Of a DNA stretch of 20,767 nt, positions 20,731-20,767 are shown one piece after another. This stretch comes from Planctomycetota bacterium (GTDB lineage: Bacteria; Planctomycetota; Phycisphaerae; Tepidisphaerales; Tepidisphaeraceae). The first letter of the stretch is position 1. Every line of letters begins with the position of its first letter. Both the position numbers and the translations under genes were made by a program. The DNA is taken from the NCBI GenBank assembly GCA_023417885.1, contig JAEZED010000223.1, forward strand, positions 1 through 20,767. The letters run 5' to 3'. The notes below the pieces were generated by a model. That model ran no database searches, was not told the origin of the DNA, and was given only the letters and a program-made list of their open reading frames with translations.

Positions 20731-20767
20731 GGGGGGGGGGGGGGTTGGGGCCCCCCCGGCGCCCGGG
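20731..20767. other. low-complexity right edge, probable assembly end
   Basis: A run of 14 G (20731-20744), then TT, GGGG, seven C and GGC-GCCCGGG. This looks like a contig-end artefact or a hairpin that stopped assembly rather than a biological feature. Confidence 0.5.

Overview
The window is GC-rich DNA (roughly two thirds G+C or more by eye) from a flagellated, Gram-negative-type bacterium. Gene content (YbbR/CdaR-like protein, FliM, lipoproteins, an AguA/AguB putrescine route, and a glmU-like/prs/rplY block with a shortened GlmU) together with short ATG-proximal -10 motifs and cassette-style insertions would suit a Planctomycetota (Phycisphaerae-like) genome, but this assignment is an inference. 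The 14-G run and C/G-only sequence at the right edge look like a contig end, so the source may be a draft or metagenome assembly.

Layout. 1-3397: the 3' end of an unidentified gene (possibly a diadenylate cyclase), a YbbR/CdaR-like membrane protein, fliM and a CPBP/CAAX protease, all on +. 3398-3727: a gene-free stretch with an AT-rich promoter-like patch and several nested perfect hairpins that could fold into a multibranched leader RNA before an unrecognised gene (3728-4288). 4317-6027: holA and an SGNH hydrolase on the minus strand, closed by a perfect 12-bp hairpin between convergent genes. 6116-8617: small helical protein, membrane protein, universal stress protein and a lipoprotein with two SPOR-like segments. 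8627-12331: rdgB, aguB, an array of eleven 21-bp repeats, a papain-like peptidase candidate and aguA; AguA and AguB convert agmatine to putrescine.

12475-14470: a RibD/DHFR-like reductase, a 326-bp gap with a large inverted repeat, then two cassette-like units (a DUF2750 gene and an Imm26-like gene), each followed by an attC-like recombination site; no integrase gene is present, so this looks like a cluster of attC sites lacking an integrase. 14470-15345 (minus): RNase PH carrying an in-frame insertion of about 40 residues encoded by a repeat element that has a relative just upstream of glmU. 15346-17615: a repeat-rich gap, a secreted DUF6265-type protein, a DUF1801-like protein and a TolR/ExbD-like small lipoprotein. 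17783-20703: tRNA-Gln(UUG), then glmU-like, prs and rplY in the order well known from Firmicutes (glmU-prs-ctc).

The most notable observations are the 21-bp repeat array, the paired attC-like sites with a conserved extrahelical base, the repeat element accepted in frame in RNase PH, the structured leader candidate at 3542-3637, and a recurring TAnnnT box 5-10 nt before start codons that suggests widespread leaderless transcription.
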